64,000 nt of DNA from JAVJRN01 sp047635055 (GTDB lineage: Bacteria; Bacteroidota; Bacteroidia; Cytophagales; Cyclobacteriaceae), in contig JBLIIJ010000008.1 of assembly GCA_047635055.1 (NCBI GenBank), positions 1-64,000 of the forward strand, given 5' to 3'. Every line of letters starts with the position of its first letter. The first letter of the stretch is position 1. Made by a program: the position numbers and the translations under genes. Positions 1 to 9,700 of this stretch are shown piece by piece. The notes under the pieces are model-generated. The model did not search any database. It was given only the letters and a program-made list of their open reading frames with translations, and was not told the DNA's origin.

Positions 1-839
1 GCCTTAATCATGAGCAACAGCATCAGGAGCTGCTACTTTATGATATAAAATATATCCTTGGCAACAATCCATTATCACCTATTTATCGTAATGTGCTCAA
101 GCCAATTCATGTGGGGCGTACTCAGTCTTGGTTGGAGCTAGCATCAGGTGTTTACGAGATAGGGTATCAAGGAGAAGGTTATAAGTTCGACAATGAATTA
201 GGAGTTCATAAGGTTTTCTTAAATGATTTTGCTATTTCATCGCATCTAGTATCGAATAAGGAATATTTGGATTTTATTCATGATGGGGGTTATCAGAATC
301 ACCTATTCTGGTTGTCCGAAGGATGGGATTGGGTAAATGGTCTTGAGGAAAAAGTTCCTCTCTATTGGCAAAAAATGAATGATGATTGGTTTACTTATGC
401 TTTTGCAGGATTAGAAAAACTAGATTTAAACGAACCAGTATCGCACATTTCGTTTTATGAGGCTGACGCGTTTGCAAGGTGGAAAGGTTTAAGATTGCCA
501 ACAGAATTCGAATGGGAGATTGCTTGTAAAAAGTATAGCCATTCCATACAAGAAGGAAATTTCGTTGAAGGTGAGTCTTATCGGCCATTAGTGGACAATA
601 AGCAATTTTATGGAAATCTTTGGCAATGGACCTCAAGCGCCTATCGACCTTATCCTTATTTTGAGCCAGCCGATGGAGCATTAGGTGAGTACAATGGTAA
701 ATTCATGATCAATACGATGGTCCTTAGAGGAGGTTCCTATGCCACTCCACGAAATCACATTAGACCAACTTATAGGAATTTTTTTCACCCAAATCTTCAG
801 TGGATGTTTTCCGGGATTCGACTGGCAAAAGATCTTTAA
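1..839 (+). CDS. egtB: EgtB-type ergothioneine biosynthesis enzyme (5' end outside window)
   Basis: The reading frame is open from base 3 with no stop, so the gene begins upstream of the window. A GTG at base 93 should not be taken as the start. The first visible codons encode NHEQQHQELL, which carries the HxxxHxE iron-binding motif of the DinB_2 domain of EgtB. The remainder is the C-terminal formylglycine-generating-enzyme/sulfatase-modifying fold, with the motifs LPTEFEWEIAC, GNLWQWTSS and VLRGGSY and a closing SGIRLAKD. EgtB is a cytoplasmic non-haem iron enzyme that joins a sulfur donor to hercynine using oxygen. The gene ends 3 bases before egtD, which makes hercynine, so the two form one pathway operon. 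The identification is firm. The sulfur donor (cysteine or gamma-glutamylcysteine) cannot be decided here. Confidence 0.9.
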   Translation, partial: LNHEQQHQELLLYDIKYILGNNPLSPIYRNVLKPIHVGRTQSWLELASGVYEIGYQGEGYKFDNELGVHKVFLNDFAISSHLVSNKEYLDFIHDGGYQNHLFWLSEGWDWVNGLEEKVPLYWQKMNDDWFTYAFAGLEKLDLNEPVSHISFYEADAFARWKGLRLPTEFEWEIACKKYSHSIQEGNFVEGESYRPLVDNKQFYGNLWQWTSSAYRPYPYFEPADGALGEYNGKFMINTMVLRGGSYATPRNHIRPTYRNFFHPNLQWMFSGIRLAKDL

Positions 840-842
840 CGT

Positions 843-1811
843 ATGTCAATTATCGAAACAAGAACAGAGTTGAGCGAGTTTGCTAGAGTTGTCAGCACAG
901 GACTAACGTCCTTTCCAAAGAGATTGGATTCAATGTATTTCTATGATGAAAAAGGCGATAGCCTTTTTCAAGAAATCATGACATTGGATGAGTATTACCT
1001 GGCGCGGGCGGAGTTCGGTATATTTAAAAATCAGGGAGATCAAATCGTAAAGTTGCTTCAATCCGAAAGCCATTATCGATTAATCGAGTTAGGGGCAGGA
1101 GACGGTTCAAAAACTAAATTAGTGCTCAAGCACTTGCAGGATGCAGGAATAGATTTTTCATATAGTCCGGTAGATATATCAGGAAATGTCCTTGAAATCT
1201 TAAAAGCTAGCTTAGGGAAGGATCTTCCAGGATTACAAGTAGAACCATTGGAAGGGGATTACTTTAAAGTTTTGGAATCCATTAGTTTTAGTGAACATGA
1301 AAAGAAGGTCGTTTTCTTTTTAGGATCTAATATTGGCAATTATCTTGATTCGCAGGCAACAGATTTTCTTAGAAGCGTAAGAAGGAATTTGAATGTCGGA
1401 GACAAGTTTGTCATTGGGGTAGATCTTAAAAAAGATCCCAAAACGATTTTAGCAGCTTACAATGATGTCAAGGGAGTTACAGCTGCTTTTAACATGAATT
1501 TACTTGATAGAATCAACCGTGAATTAGGAGCTAATTTCGACAAGTCTAAATTTATCCACCGACCAGTTTATGATCCTTTATTGGGGGAATGTCGTAGTTA
1601 TTTGTTGAGTACTTGTGATCAGGAAATATACATAGAGTCGTCAGACGATAATATTTCATTTGATAAATGGGAGCCTATATTCATGGAGGTTTCCAAAAAG
1701 TATTCTATAAAAGAACTAGAATCACTCGCAGATCAATGTGGTTTTAGAGTAGTCAGGCACTTATTTGATAAAAGACATTATTATACTGATTCATTTTGGG
1801 AAGCAGTTTGA
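843..1811 (+). CDS. egtD: L-histidine N-alpha-methyltransferase EgtD
   Basis: This 322-residue protein has the usual length of EgtD, the SAM-dependent enzyme that trimethylates the alpha-amino group of histidine to hercynine, the first step of ergothioneine synthesis. The N-terminal family signature is visible as LDSMYFYDEKGDSLFQEI followed by LDEYYLARAE. The Rossmann-fold SAM-binding loop reads LIELGAGDGSKT near residue 82. Further on, FFLGSNIGNY and GDKFVIGVDLKKD are typical of the family. No signal peptide is present, so it is cytoplasmic. The start lies 3 bases after the egtB stop, which implies co-transcription and probably translational coupling. A tRNA-Leu gene follows on the same strand. 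Confidence 0.93.
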   Translation: MSIIETRTELSEFARVVSTGLTSFPKRLDSMYFYDEKGDSLFQEIMTLDEYYLARAEFGIFKNQGDQIVKLLQSESHYRLIELGAGDGSKTKLVLKHLQDAGIDFSYSPVDISGNVLEILKASLGKDLPGLQVEPLEGDYFKVLESISFSEHEKKVVFFLGSNIGNYLDSQATDFLRSVRRNLNVGDKFVIGVDLKKDPKTILAAYNDVKGVTAAFNMNLLDRINRELGANFDKSKFIHRPVYDPLLGECRSYLLSTCDQEIYIESSDDNISFDKWEPIFMEVSKKYSIKELESLADQCGFRVVRHLFDKRHYYTDSFWEAV

Positions 1812-1852
1812 ATATTACAGTACTGATGGCTTACATTTGCAACACTTCAATG

Positions 1853-1936
1853 CGCACGTGGCGGAATTGGTAGACGCGCCAGGTTGAGGGCCTGGTGACC
1901 GTTTTGGTCGTGGAAGTTCGACTCTTCTCGCGCGCA
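1853..1936 (+). tRNA. tRNA-Leu (anticodon GAG)
   Basis: Class II tRNA. The D-arm core GCGGAATTGGTAGACGC is typical of bacterial tRNA-Leu. The anticodon stem CCAGG/CCTGG closes the loop TTGAGGG, which gives anticodon GAG. A long variable arm and the T-loop TTCGACT follow. The acceptor stem pairs GCGCACG with CGCGCGC and has one A-C mismatch at the fifth pair. CCA is not encoded. A terminator follows closely. Confidence 0.93.
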
Positions 1937-1947
1937 CATTGTTAAAT

Positions 1948-1976
1948 AATCCCGCCTAGTGCGGGATTTTTTGTTT
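1948..1976 (+). terminator. Intrinsic terminator after tRNA-Leu(GAG)
   Basis: An 8-bp stem AATCCCGC/GCGGGATT with a CTAGT loop is followed by a run of T. It sits 11 bases after the tRNA and just before the M42 peptidase start, so it separates the two. A longer GTG start for the peptidase at 1959 would lie inside this hairpin, which argues against that start. Confidence 0.85.
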
Positions 1977-1988
1977 AAATTAATCATT

Positions 1989-3035
1989 ATGCAAGTAGAT
2001 ATTAGTCTTTTAAAAGCAATCTGTGAAACGCCTGGGGCTCCTGGGTTCGAGCAACCTATTCGTCAACTCATAGTTGAAGAAATCAAAAACCACGTGGACG
2101 ATCTTAAAATAGACAACATGGGGAATATTATTGCTTTGAAAAAAGGGAAAAGCGCAGAGAAAACCGTAATGGTGGCTGCTCATATGGATGAAATAGGCTT
2201 CATAGTCTCTCATATCGACGATAAAGGTTTTGTGAGATTTCAAACGCTTGGCGGATTCGATCCCAAAACCTTAACAGCGCAAAGAGTAATTATTCATGGT
2301 AAAGAGAGTATTATTGGGGTGATGGGCTGTAAGCCTATTCACGTTATGAAGCCAGAAGAGCGAAATAAACCGCCTAAAATTGATGAATATTTCATCGATT
2401 GCGGAATGTCAAAGGAAGAACTGGAGAAAGTGATTGAAATAGGTAGTCCGATCACCCGCGAGCGAGAATTAATCGAAATGGGTAACTGTGTCAATTGTAA
2501 GTCGATAGATAATAGAGTTTCGGTTTATATTTTGGTTGAAGCGCTCAAAGCGTTATCTCAACCGGCATACGACACGTATGGTGTGTTTACGGTTCAGGAA
2601 GAAGTAGGTATTCGAGGTGCCAACGTAGCAGCACATTCATTAAATCCTGATTTTGGCATAGCCTTAGATACAACAATCGCGTACGATTTACCAGGAGCTC
2701 AACCTCATGAGCAAGTGACTGCTTTAGGTCAGGGAACGGCTGTAAAAATTATGGATGCCATGACGATTTGTGATACGCGAATGGTGGCTTTCTTAAAGAA
2801 AACGGCTGATGCTCATGGTATTAAATGGCAACCCGAAATATTGGCAGCAGGAGGAACAGATACTGCAGGTGTACAAAGAATGGGTAAAAATGGATCAATT
2901 GCTGGTGCTATTTCAATACCCACAAGGCATTTACATCAAGTAATTGAAATGGCCGATAAAGATGATATTATAGGGTCGATTAAGTTGCTTATGGCAGCAT
3001 TGAATGATTTAGATCAACCAACATGGACTTATTGA
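1989..3035 (+). CDS. M42 family metallopeptidase (glutamyl aminopeptidase-like)
   Basis: The protein has 348 residues from the ATG at 1989. The longer GTG start at 1959 falls within the preceding terminator, and the family normally begins near this ATG. M42 enzymes are cytoplasmic, dinuclear-metal aminopeptidases that form large tetrahedral assemblies and trim peptides. Expected metal and catalytic positions are present: His65 in AAHMDEIG, Asp in SIDNRVSVY, the Glu pair in VQEEVGIRGA, Asp in ALDTTIAYD, and the late His in TRHLHQ. There is no signal peptide. Its last 13 bases overlap the start of the next gene in another frame, suggesting coupled translation. Confidence 0.9.
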   Translation: MQVDISLLKAICETPGAPGFEQPIRQLIVEEIKNHVDDLKIDNMGNIIALKKGKSAEKTVMVAAHMDEIGFIVSHIDDKGFVRFQTLGGFDPKTLTAQRVIIHGKESIIGVMGCKPIHVMKPEERNKPPKIDEYFIDCGMSKEELEKVIEIGSPITRERELIEMGNCVNCKSIDNRVSVYILVEALKALSQPAYDTYGVFTVQEEVGIRGANVAAHSLNPDFGIALDTTIAYDLPGAQPHEQVTALGQGTAVKIMDAMTICDTRMVAFLKKTADAHGIKWQPEILAAGGTDTAGVQRMGKNGSIAGAISIPTRHLHQVIEMADKDDIIGSIKLLMAALNDLDQPTWTY

Positions 3036-3631
3036 AATATACTGTAACGGTTTGCCTTATAGCGATTTCATTCTTAGCTATTGCTCAGGATAATACGCTG
3101 GTCTTTACTGGCATAATACTCGATAATGATAAGTTGAAGCCAGTAGTAGGAAGTACTATACTTAATCAATCGCGGGGAGGGGGAGCAGTTTCTGATAGTG
3201 CTGGCTTATTTACAATTGAAGCAATGAAAGGCGATACCTTGCTCTTTAGCGATGTGAGATTTGTCAATACCACGCTTGTAGTCCCAGTTATTTTGACAGG
3301 ATCTACCTATGGTATAATTCAAGTTTTAATTAATAAATCAGTCGTTCTTGACGCAGTAAATGTTTACTCTATGCCAAGTGAAGATAAGTTCAAGCAAGTA
3401 TTTGTGTCTTTGGACTTAAAGCCCACTATAGATCAACGGGCTGTAGAAGCAAAGAAAAGTCTTAGAGCTACGCTTAGAGAAGCTTATAATGATGAAAAGT
3501 ATTACTATGACATTTGGGCCAATCGAAGCATATACGAGTTGTCTCATGAGATCCCTCCGAACTACTTACTAGACCCCATTCGCTGGTCACAGTTTATAAG
3601 TGATTTCAGAGCGGAAGAGCGGAAGAAATAA
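3023..3631 (+). CDS. Exported protein with carboxypeptidase-regulatory-like domain
   Basis: The protein has 202 residues. A clear signal peptide (residues 1-21, ending FLAIAQ) leads into a beta-rich module at about 25-90. Its pattern TGIILDNDKLKPVVGSTILN, then SDSAGLFTIEA and GDTLLFS, matches the CarboxypepD_reg-like fold found at the front of many Bacteroidota envelope proteins. Here it stands alone, followed by a charged helical tail with no recognisable domain. The start overlaps the M42 peptidase gene by 13 bases. It is probably periplasmic or tethered to the outer membrane. The function is unknown. Confidence 0.75.
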   Translation: MDLLKYTVTVCLIAISFLAIAQDNTLVFTGIILDNDKLKPVVGSTILNQSRGGGAVSDSAGLFTIEAMKGDTLLFSDVRFVNTTLVVPVILTGSTYGIIQVLINKSVVLDAVNVYSMPSEDKFKQVFVSLDLKPTIDQRAVEAKKSLRATLREAYNDEKYYYDIWANRSIYELSHEIPPNYLLDPIRWSQFISDFRAEERKK

Positions 3632-3633
3632 AA

Positions 3634-3666
3634 AAAAATACCGAGCTAGCTCGGTATTTTTTTTTA
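3634..3666. terminator. Bidirectional intrinsic terminator
   Basis: The near-perfect palindrome AATACCGAGCTAGCTCGGTATT is flanked by an A run on the left and a T run on the right, so it can end transcription in both directions. It lies between the plus-strand gene ending at 3631 and the minus-strand gene ending at 3690. Confidence 0.88.
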
Positions 3667-3689
3667 TTTCAAAAGATAGTAATTGATTA

Positions 3690-4262
3690 TTATTCTTGTT
3701 CCTTAGGAGCTGTTTGAGCATGGTTTCCATGTCCATAGCTGTGAGTTATCTTTTCTGTTTGAGCTAGAAGTAACGCTGAGATAATGAAAACCATATGAAT
3801 GACAATTTCGATAATGATACCTTCTGCACCTGCTTTTTCCTTCGCCTCTCGGTAATCTATAAATGTTTTAAGCAATTGTACACCAGATATTGAGGCTAGT
3901 GAAGTTGCCAGTTTGATTTTCAATTGACCAGCGTCTAAGTCTTCTAACCATAATGGTTTGTCATCGTGAGAGTCTACATCTATTCGGCTAGTGAATATAG
4001 AATAACCACCAATACTCACCATAACGATAAGATTCATAACCATTGAAATATCAACAAGACCTAAGATTCTTAGCATCATCTCTGTTTCATGGAGATGAGC
4101 TGTTTCTTGAAATGTGATAAATAGTTCTTGGAAGAACTTAAAAAGATATAGGAATGAACCAATGATCAGTCCTGCGTAAAGTGGGGCCTGCACCCATCTA
4201 CTCCAAAACATGAATCCTTCGAAGAAATTCTCGAATTTTTTAAGCCTGCTATTATTACCCAT
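3690..4262 (-). CDS. UPF0114 (YqhA-type) inner-membrane protein
   Basis: The protein has 190 residues and about four predicted membrane segments. The family signature is visible: an N-terminal FEGFMFWSRWVQAPLYAGL segment, a central SIGGYSIFTSR loop, DKPLWLEDLDAGQLKIKLA, and the late SISGVQLLKTFID helix. These match UPF0114, a family of multi-pass inner-membrane proteins without an agreed function. The C-terminus is a short hydrophilic tail rich in His and Gln. It is probably transcribed alone, ending at the shared bidirectional terminator. Confidence 0.88.
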   Translation of the reverse strand: MGNNSRLKKFENFFEGFMFWSRWVQAPLYAGLIIGSFLYLFKFFQELFITFQETAHLHETEMMLRILGLVDISMVMNLIVMVSIGGYSIFTSRIDVDSHDDKPLWLEDLDAGQLKIKLATSLASISGVQLLKTFIDYREAKEKAGAEGIIIEIVIHMVFIISALLLAQTEKITHSYGHGNHAQTAPKEQE

Positions 4263-4336
4263 AGTTAGTTAAGTCAGTTAATCCGGTGAAAGATAAAACA
4301 ATAATAAGAAGGCTAGAAGTCCAAGACTGGAAAAGA

Positions 4337-4675
4337 TTAGATCAATTTTATCACACAGGTATTTAGCACTAAATCATGAAGCGCTTTTTTGTCATGAGTG
4401 AAAGCTACGGTTAAGTAGGAGATAAAAATTAAGGGGGCAAAAAGTGCTTTGAGCAATGATCGACTAATAATTCTAGACCAATGAAAAGTCTGATCTTGAT
4501 TGTAAATAATTTTTAGGCCACAAAAATGTTTACCTATGGTTCCGTCCTTCTGCTTTTCTCCGCTTCCTGATATCAGACTCCACAGGGAGTCATAAATAAT
4601 GAACGTGATAAAACAATATGAATACAATGAAGTGTCTTCCAGACTAAGCAAACGTCCTATATAAAAAAGAATCAC
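4337..4675 (-). CDS. RDD-family membrane protein, N-terminus unresolved
   Basis: The protein has 112 residues from a GTG at 4675. The core DGTIGKHFCGLKII followed by an Arg-containing helix and the end HDLVLNTCVIKL are characteristic of RDD-domain membrane proteins. The GTG start would cut into the first membrane helix. The frame stays open upstream to 4783 and reads plausible RDD sequence (YASLWERIIATNIDLTIL), but contains no ATG, GTG or TTG. Either a rare ATT start is used (ATT codons in frame near 4771 and 4777) or the start codon has been lost and this is a young pseudogene. The family is often linked to transport or ion homeostasis. No function can be given here. Confidence 0.6.
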   Translation of the reverse strand: MILFYIGRLLSLEDTSLYSYCFITFIIYDSLWSLISGSGEKQKDGTIGKHFCGLKIIYNQDQTFHWSRIISRSLLKALFAPLIFISYLTVAFTHDKKALHDLVLNTCVIKLI

Positions 4676-4783
4676 AAGAATCGTTAAGTCAATGTTGGTA
4701 GCAATTATTCTTTCCCAAAGGGACGCATATTTGTACTTGTGATTTCCGATTGGTTCTATAGGTTTTGAAATTCCAATGGTAAC

Positions 4784-5868
4784 TTAATGTTTAAAAATGG
4801 ATACCTTAAAGTCATCCGAACAATTATTTTTGAAAAGAATAATCTTGGTTCAAAATTCATTAATGAGGAGATCGGAATAGTTAGTAAATCGATTAGACGA
4901 TTCTTGCTTAAAAGGAGAAGTATATTTCACACTGGATGAACTTTTTTCACTTTCAACAAATGTTATCTTCTAATCAGATGAACTTAGAGCATTAGATATT
5001 TTTATAAAGTACCCCACTTTATTTCTTTACGACGGTACGCTTTTTTTAGGTCAACTACTATATGCTTAAATTGTATGTGTCCTTTCATTACCAGAAATAT
5101 TAATATGATAAAGGTTCCAGGTTTTTAATTAATAAAAGCTAACCTAAGTAGTTGTCTAGTAAGGCCAACTTTTTATGTCATTTACCTTATGCCTAAAGGC
5201 TCAGACAATAGCTAAAAATGAGTCGCTGAAATTTAAAATGGAGATGCGCTGAAATTGATAAAGTATTTAATATTCGTGGTAAAGAAAGATGTAGGCAGGG
5301 GCTAATGCTACTAAGTGAAAATTTAAGTGCTAGGGTGCTGACGTAGGGACAATGCCGTATGAATATGAAAGACTTTTGATGAAAAAAATAATGCGTCAAT
5401 ACGACATGGAGCAAGGAGGTACGTAGAGTGAGGATGCAGGCTACTTTCTCACTCAAACATGTTGTAAGTAATGAGCTGGTGAAAACGAAAAGACTAAACA
5501 GACAAATATGATGATGATAGAGTTAAAATATTTTGTGGATTATAATGCCATGTAAATCATTGAAAAATGGTGACTAGTTCAGATTTGTATTTTTTTATTG
5601 CTCTAGTGATTAGTGGAACCCGAGAAATAAATGGGTGCTAGGTACACTTATCTTGAAACGAGGAAGCTCACGGCCAGAGTAAGTTCCTTCGCTATTTCAA
5701 TATATTTATAATTTGCCATCAATCTGGAAAACGTATATTTTCAGAATGGGATAAAGGTTTTCAGTGCACAGTATTCTAGGTATAATTCAATTATTATTGT
5801 CTTAAAATCTATTATTTTAGTAGTTTTAAAATCATTTTGCATTTTGTCAATTTGACTAACCCATTAAT
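4784..5868. other. Gene-free stretch of about 1.1 kb
   Basis: No reading frame here has convincing protein-like composition. An 87-codon minus-strand frame at 5193-5456 is Leu/Ser/His-rich with no signal of coding. Short plus-strand stretches look like decayed coding DNA, but I could not tie them to any family. The right end must hold the promoter of the 5869-26328 locus. I see only an imperfect -7-like box (TCAATTTG at 5847) and no good -33 partner. Confidence 0.5.
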
Positions 5869-6708
5869 ATGAAACGAATTCACCCTTTTCTCATTGCCTT
5901 TTTTGTGTTTTCTATCTCGGTAAACGCGCAAACTGTAATGTCTGTAGATGCCGATATTGAAGACTTTGATTTAGTGGTGACATATAATGTCGCAGGTTTA
6001 GGGTCTGGTCAGCTATTCGATGTACAGCTTTATAGTAGCAAAGATAATTTTGGACAACCACTGTCAGGGGATAATATCCAAGGTGTAGTTGGATACGGTA
6101 TTGTTATAGAATCTACGAATAAGATTGTGGTCAAGAATCCACTTGATGTTTTAGAAGGGATTTCAAATGTGAACTTTAAAGTCAAGTTGGAGATGGTTTA
6201 TAATCCGGTTACGCTTCGTGAGCCTGCAGGTGTATCTTTTGTCCAGAAAAAAAAGAAACCTATGAAAGTGGTGTGGAGAGGAGGGCTGAAAAGTGAGTCC
6301 GTAAAGTTCGACTTATATCGTTATGATGAATTGGTGAAAAATGATTTCTACCTGACAAGGAATAGTGGTTCTGCAGAATTCAAAATGCCTAATGTTGATA
6401 AAGGAGCTGGTTATATTATGAAAATGGAATTTAATAGTATGGATAGCCCAATTGAGCTGCCCCCTCTTACTGTTAAACCAAAAAAGTCAGCTGCAGCCCG
6501 AATATTTAATATCGCCTTGTTATTGGTTGTTGTTGATGCGGGGCTGTACTTCGGCGCAGACACGGGCTTTCTGTTCAAAAGTATCTTGGGTGAGGAGACG
6601 ATTCCGACAGTCCTTCCTCCGACTACTACAGACGATCCGCTTCCCGATGCACCTGATGCACCTGGACGCGCTAGAGGCTTAGCCTTCACCATCCCCTTCC
6701 TTAATTAA
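5869..6708 (+). CDS. Exported protein of unknown function, first gene of caspase/LamG locus
   Basis: The protein has 279 residues and is not recognised as any family. It has a signal peptide (1-20, ending VNAQ) and a beta-rich body at about 25-200. A basic patch (KKSAAARIF) leads into one hydrophobic segment (about 212-232), and the tail is Pro/Thr/Asp-rich (TTTDDPLPDAPDAPG) and ends in Phe-Leu-Asn. The order suggests an inner-membrane-anchored periplasmic protein with a short C-terminal tail. It lies 21 bases before the giant surface-protein gene on the same strand, so the two are very likely co-transcribed. By position it could help assemble or regulate the giant protein, but that is inference. 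Confidence 0.7.
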   Translation: MKRIHPFLIAFFVFSISVNAQTVMSVDADIEDFDLVVTYNVAGLGSGQLFDVQLYSSKDNFGQPLSGDNIQGVVGYGIVIESTNKIVVKNPLDVLEGISNVNFKVKLEMVYNPVTLREPAGVSFVQKKKKPMKVVWRGGLKSESVKFDLYRYDELVKNDFYLTRNSGSAEFKMPNVDKGAGYIMKMEFNSMDSPIELPPLTVKPKKSAAARIFNIALLLVVVDAGLYFGADTGFLFKSILGEETIPTVLPPTTTDDPLPDAPDAPGRARGLAFTIPFLN

Positions 6709-6729
6709 TTTTCACAGCCAGATTAACAA

Positions 6730-9700
6730 ATGATGAATTTATTAAATAAATCAATAAATATGAAGTTGATTGCTGCTTTAGGGTTTTCCTTGTTATTAGT
6801 AATCAATACTTTGTCTGCACAAGAAGATTGGCAGGAAATAGGAGAGATACCTGGTCTTTCTGGTGCTGCGTTTTCTGGTTTGCATGTGGATATAAGTGGC
6901 GATGGTAATAGAGTTGTTGTGGGGGGGAATTATCAAACTAATTCAGCCTCAAGATCTCCTTACATAGCTGTTTATGAATATAATGGCACAAGTTGGAATT
7001 TGGTCAATTCCCTCATATCACTGCCAATTAGAGCAAACGATGCTAAGATTTCTGAGGATGGTAAACGAATTGCTATTGCTGTTCCTGCGGAAACGGGTAT
7101 TGACTTTGCATACGTTGCAGTGTATGAAGACACTGGTTCCAACTGGGTTCAGTTGGGGAGTAATATTTTTAGTGCTCAAACGGATGGATCATTTGGTAAA
7201 AAAATTAGCGCATCTTCAGATTGCCTACGAATTGCAATAGGATATCAATCTGACGATACCAATGCTAATAATGCTGGAAGTGTATTGGTGTATAGTTATG
7301 AAGGTTCAGATTGGGTTCAAGCGGGGCAAACGATTTTTGGAAGTCAGAGTAACTCAAATACGGGCATAGATGTTGCTTTATCCGGGGACGGGTTAAGCTT
7401 ATTGGTGTCCGACAGGTTGGCTACCAATGAAGGTCAACTGACCATATTTGGTTTTGAAAATGAGCAGTGGATTCAAAAAGGAAATATAATAAAAAGTGGT
7501 GTAGCAGAATCTGGGTTCGGATCAACCTTGTCAATCAATGATGATGGTTCAATTATCGCAGCGGGATCAAGTTTTGTTACGAACACATCAAGAGCTTCTC
7601 AGTACGTGCGCGTTTTTGAATTAATAGGTAGTTTTTGGGGTCAACGAGGGCAAGATTTAAAATCCAATATTAGAGAAGATTTATATGGGTCAAGCATTGC
7701 GCTAAACTCGAGTGGCTCTAGAGTTGTAGTTTCAGCTGGTCCCTTCGATTTAACAGAATCTCCTGTTCAGGGGCTTATATATGCTTACGAGTTTGAAAAT
7801 GAATCATGGAAAGAATTAGGGAGTAATATTAAAATATCTTTGGGTTCCAGTGGAGGTCCGGATGTTGCAATTTCCTCAGATGGGTTGATGATTTGTGCGG
7901 GCGATCCTATAGGAATCGAATTCGCTGGAAGAACTGTTGTTTTTCAGGTTATAAGTGATTTATTAGCAAATTATTCTTTCACAGGAAGTTTCTTAGATAA
8001 TTCGATCAATAGTAATATTGCGACAAATTCGGGTGGTGTTTTGACTACTGATAGATTTGGAAAGTCTGAATCTGCAATCTTCTTTGATGGAGTAAGTCAA
8101 GTCTCCTCTCCTCTCACAAGTCAACCAACGGCTATCTCTCTTTGGTATAAAGCAGATCAATCGGGAGGAACTATTTTTTCATGGGGCGAAGAAGAATCCC
8201 TTGGTTACCAGTATGGTTATCAATTGAGTTCAACCAATGCTGGTTTATTGTTTTATTTATCATTATTTGATGGTGCTAACTCTCCTTATAGTACTACTGT
8301 TTCATTGGCGTCAGTGAGTGATAATGATTGGCATCAATTTGTAATGACAAACGAATCAGGAGTCTTACGCTTTTACATTGACAATGTATTTGTTCAATCT
8401 TATACCCCTTCTTCGGATCAAATCTATTGGGAGGGAAGTAGCGGACAATTGGTCTTTGGCGAAAGCTTTCAAGGTACTATTGACGATATCACATTCTATT
8501 CTGAGGCTCTCACTAGCCTAGAAATAGAAGAAGCATTTGTTGATGCAGGTGGAGCTGTTCTTATTGCCGATTATGGTTTTACTGGGAATGTAAATGATAA
8601 TTCTGGATTAAGTAATAATGGCGTAAATTTCGGCGCAACATTTACCACCGATCGTTTTGGTTTTGGATCGAGTGCATTAAGCTTTTTTAGCGATTATGTA
8701 TCTGTTAATAACACAGAAAGTCTTGCAGACTTGTCGGGATCTTATAGCGCTTCAATGTGGGTGAATATTCAATCGGCAACACCACCGGCTCAAATGACTA
8801 TTATAAGTAAGGGGCTTAATCCTGATGATGATACCAATACTAACTTGTCAGTTTATGTCAACACCGACCTTACTTTAACATTCTTTTGGGAGGACGAATT
8901 TGATCAAGATAATATTATAACCACGACTGAATCACTTGCGCCTTTCAGATATTATTTAATTTCTGTAACCGTAGACACTGAAAGCAATATATCTAGTGTG
9001 TATGTAGATAAAGAATTGGTTGCATTCGAGACTTTCCTATCACCACCCTCATCAAATATTGATCCCCTTTATATAGGTGCGGCGTTTACAGAAAACACAC
9101 GTGGTAATTTCTTTTTTGGAGTCATCGATGATATTAAAATTTACAACAATAAAGTTTTAAGCCTAGAGGAGATTAGTACGGCATATGAAGTAAACGGATG
9201 GAACCCTGATCTATTAGGAGATTTTACTTTTAATGGAGGGGCTGGTGACGAATCAAATAATGCGAATATTGGGTCCACTATTGGTTCAGGCATATCTCTA
9301 GCCCAAAATCGATTTGGGAATGATAATAATGCATTTTTATTTGGCGGTGCTGGTTATGTAGCTCACCCGCACATTGATTCATACACTTTAGGTCAGACCA
9401 GCGATTTCTCGATTTCCGGTTGGTTTAATAGTAGCAGTACTAGCAATGGTGTCATGTTTGATAAATCGGACGGGTCAGTTGGTTATTTTGTCCAATTGAG
9501 TGCAAATGGTTCAATACAGTTTTCACTTAACTCTACGGATGAGTCATTCAACCTTAATACAAATGCTGGGTACAACGACGGAAAATGGCATTACTTCGTG
9601 GCTCAAGCGGATAGAAATGCTAACATTTCCATAATTGTTGATGGATTTAATATTTTTTCTAATTCATTAATAACCGAGAATGTAGGCTTTGATACAAGTG

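Noticed and set aside
1959..1988. Longer GTG start for the M42 peptidase
   Set aside because: It lies inside the tRNA-Leu terminator hairpin and adds residues not typical of the family; the ATG at 1989 fits better.
5193..5456. 87-codon minus-strand frame in the gap before the caspase locus
   Set aside because: Leu/Ser/His-rich composition with no domain, signal peptide or partner; typical of a chance frame in AT-rich DNA.
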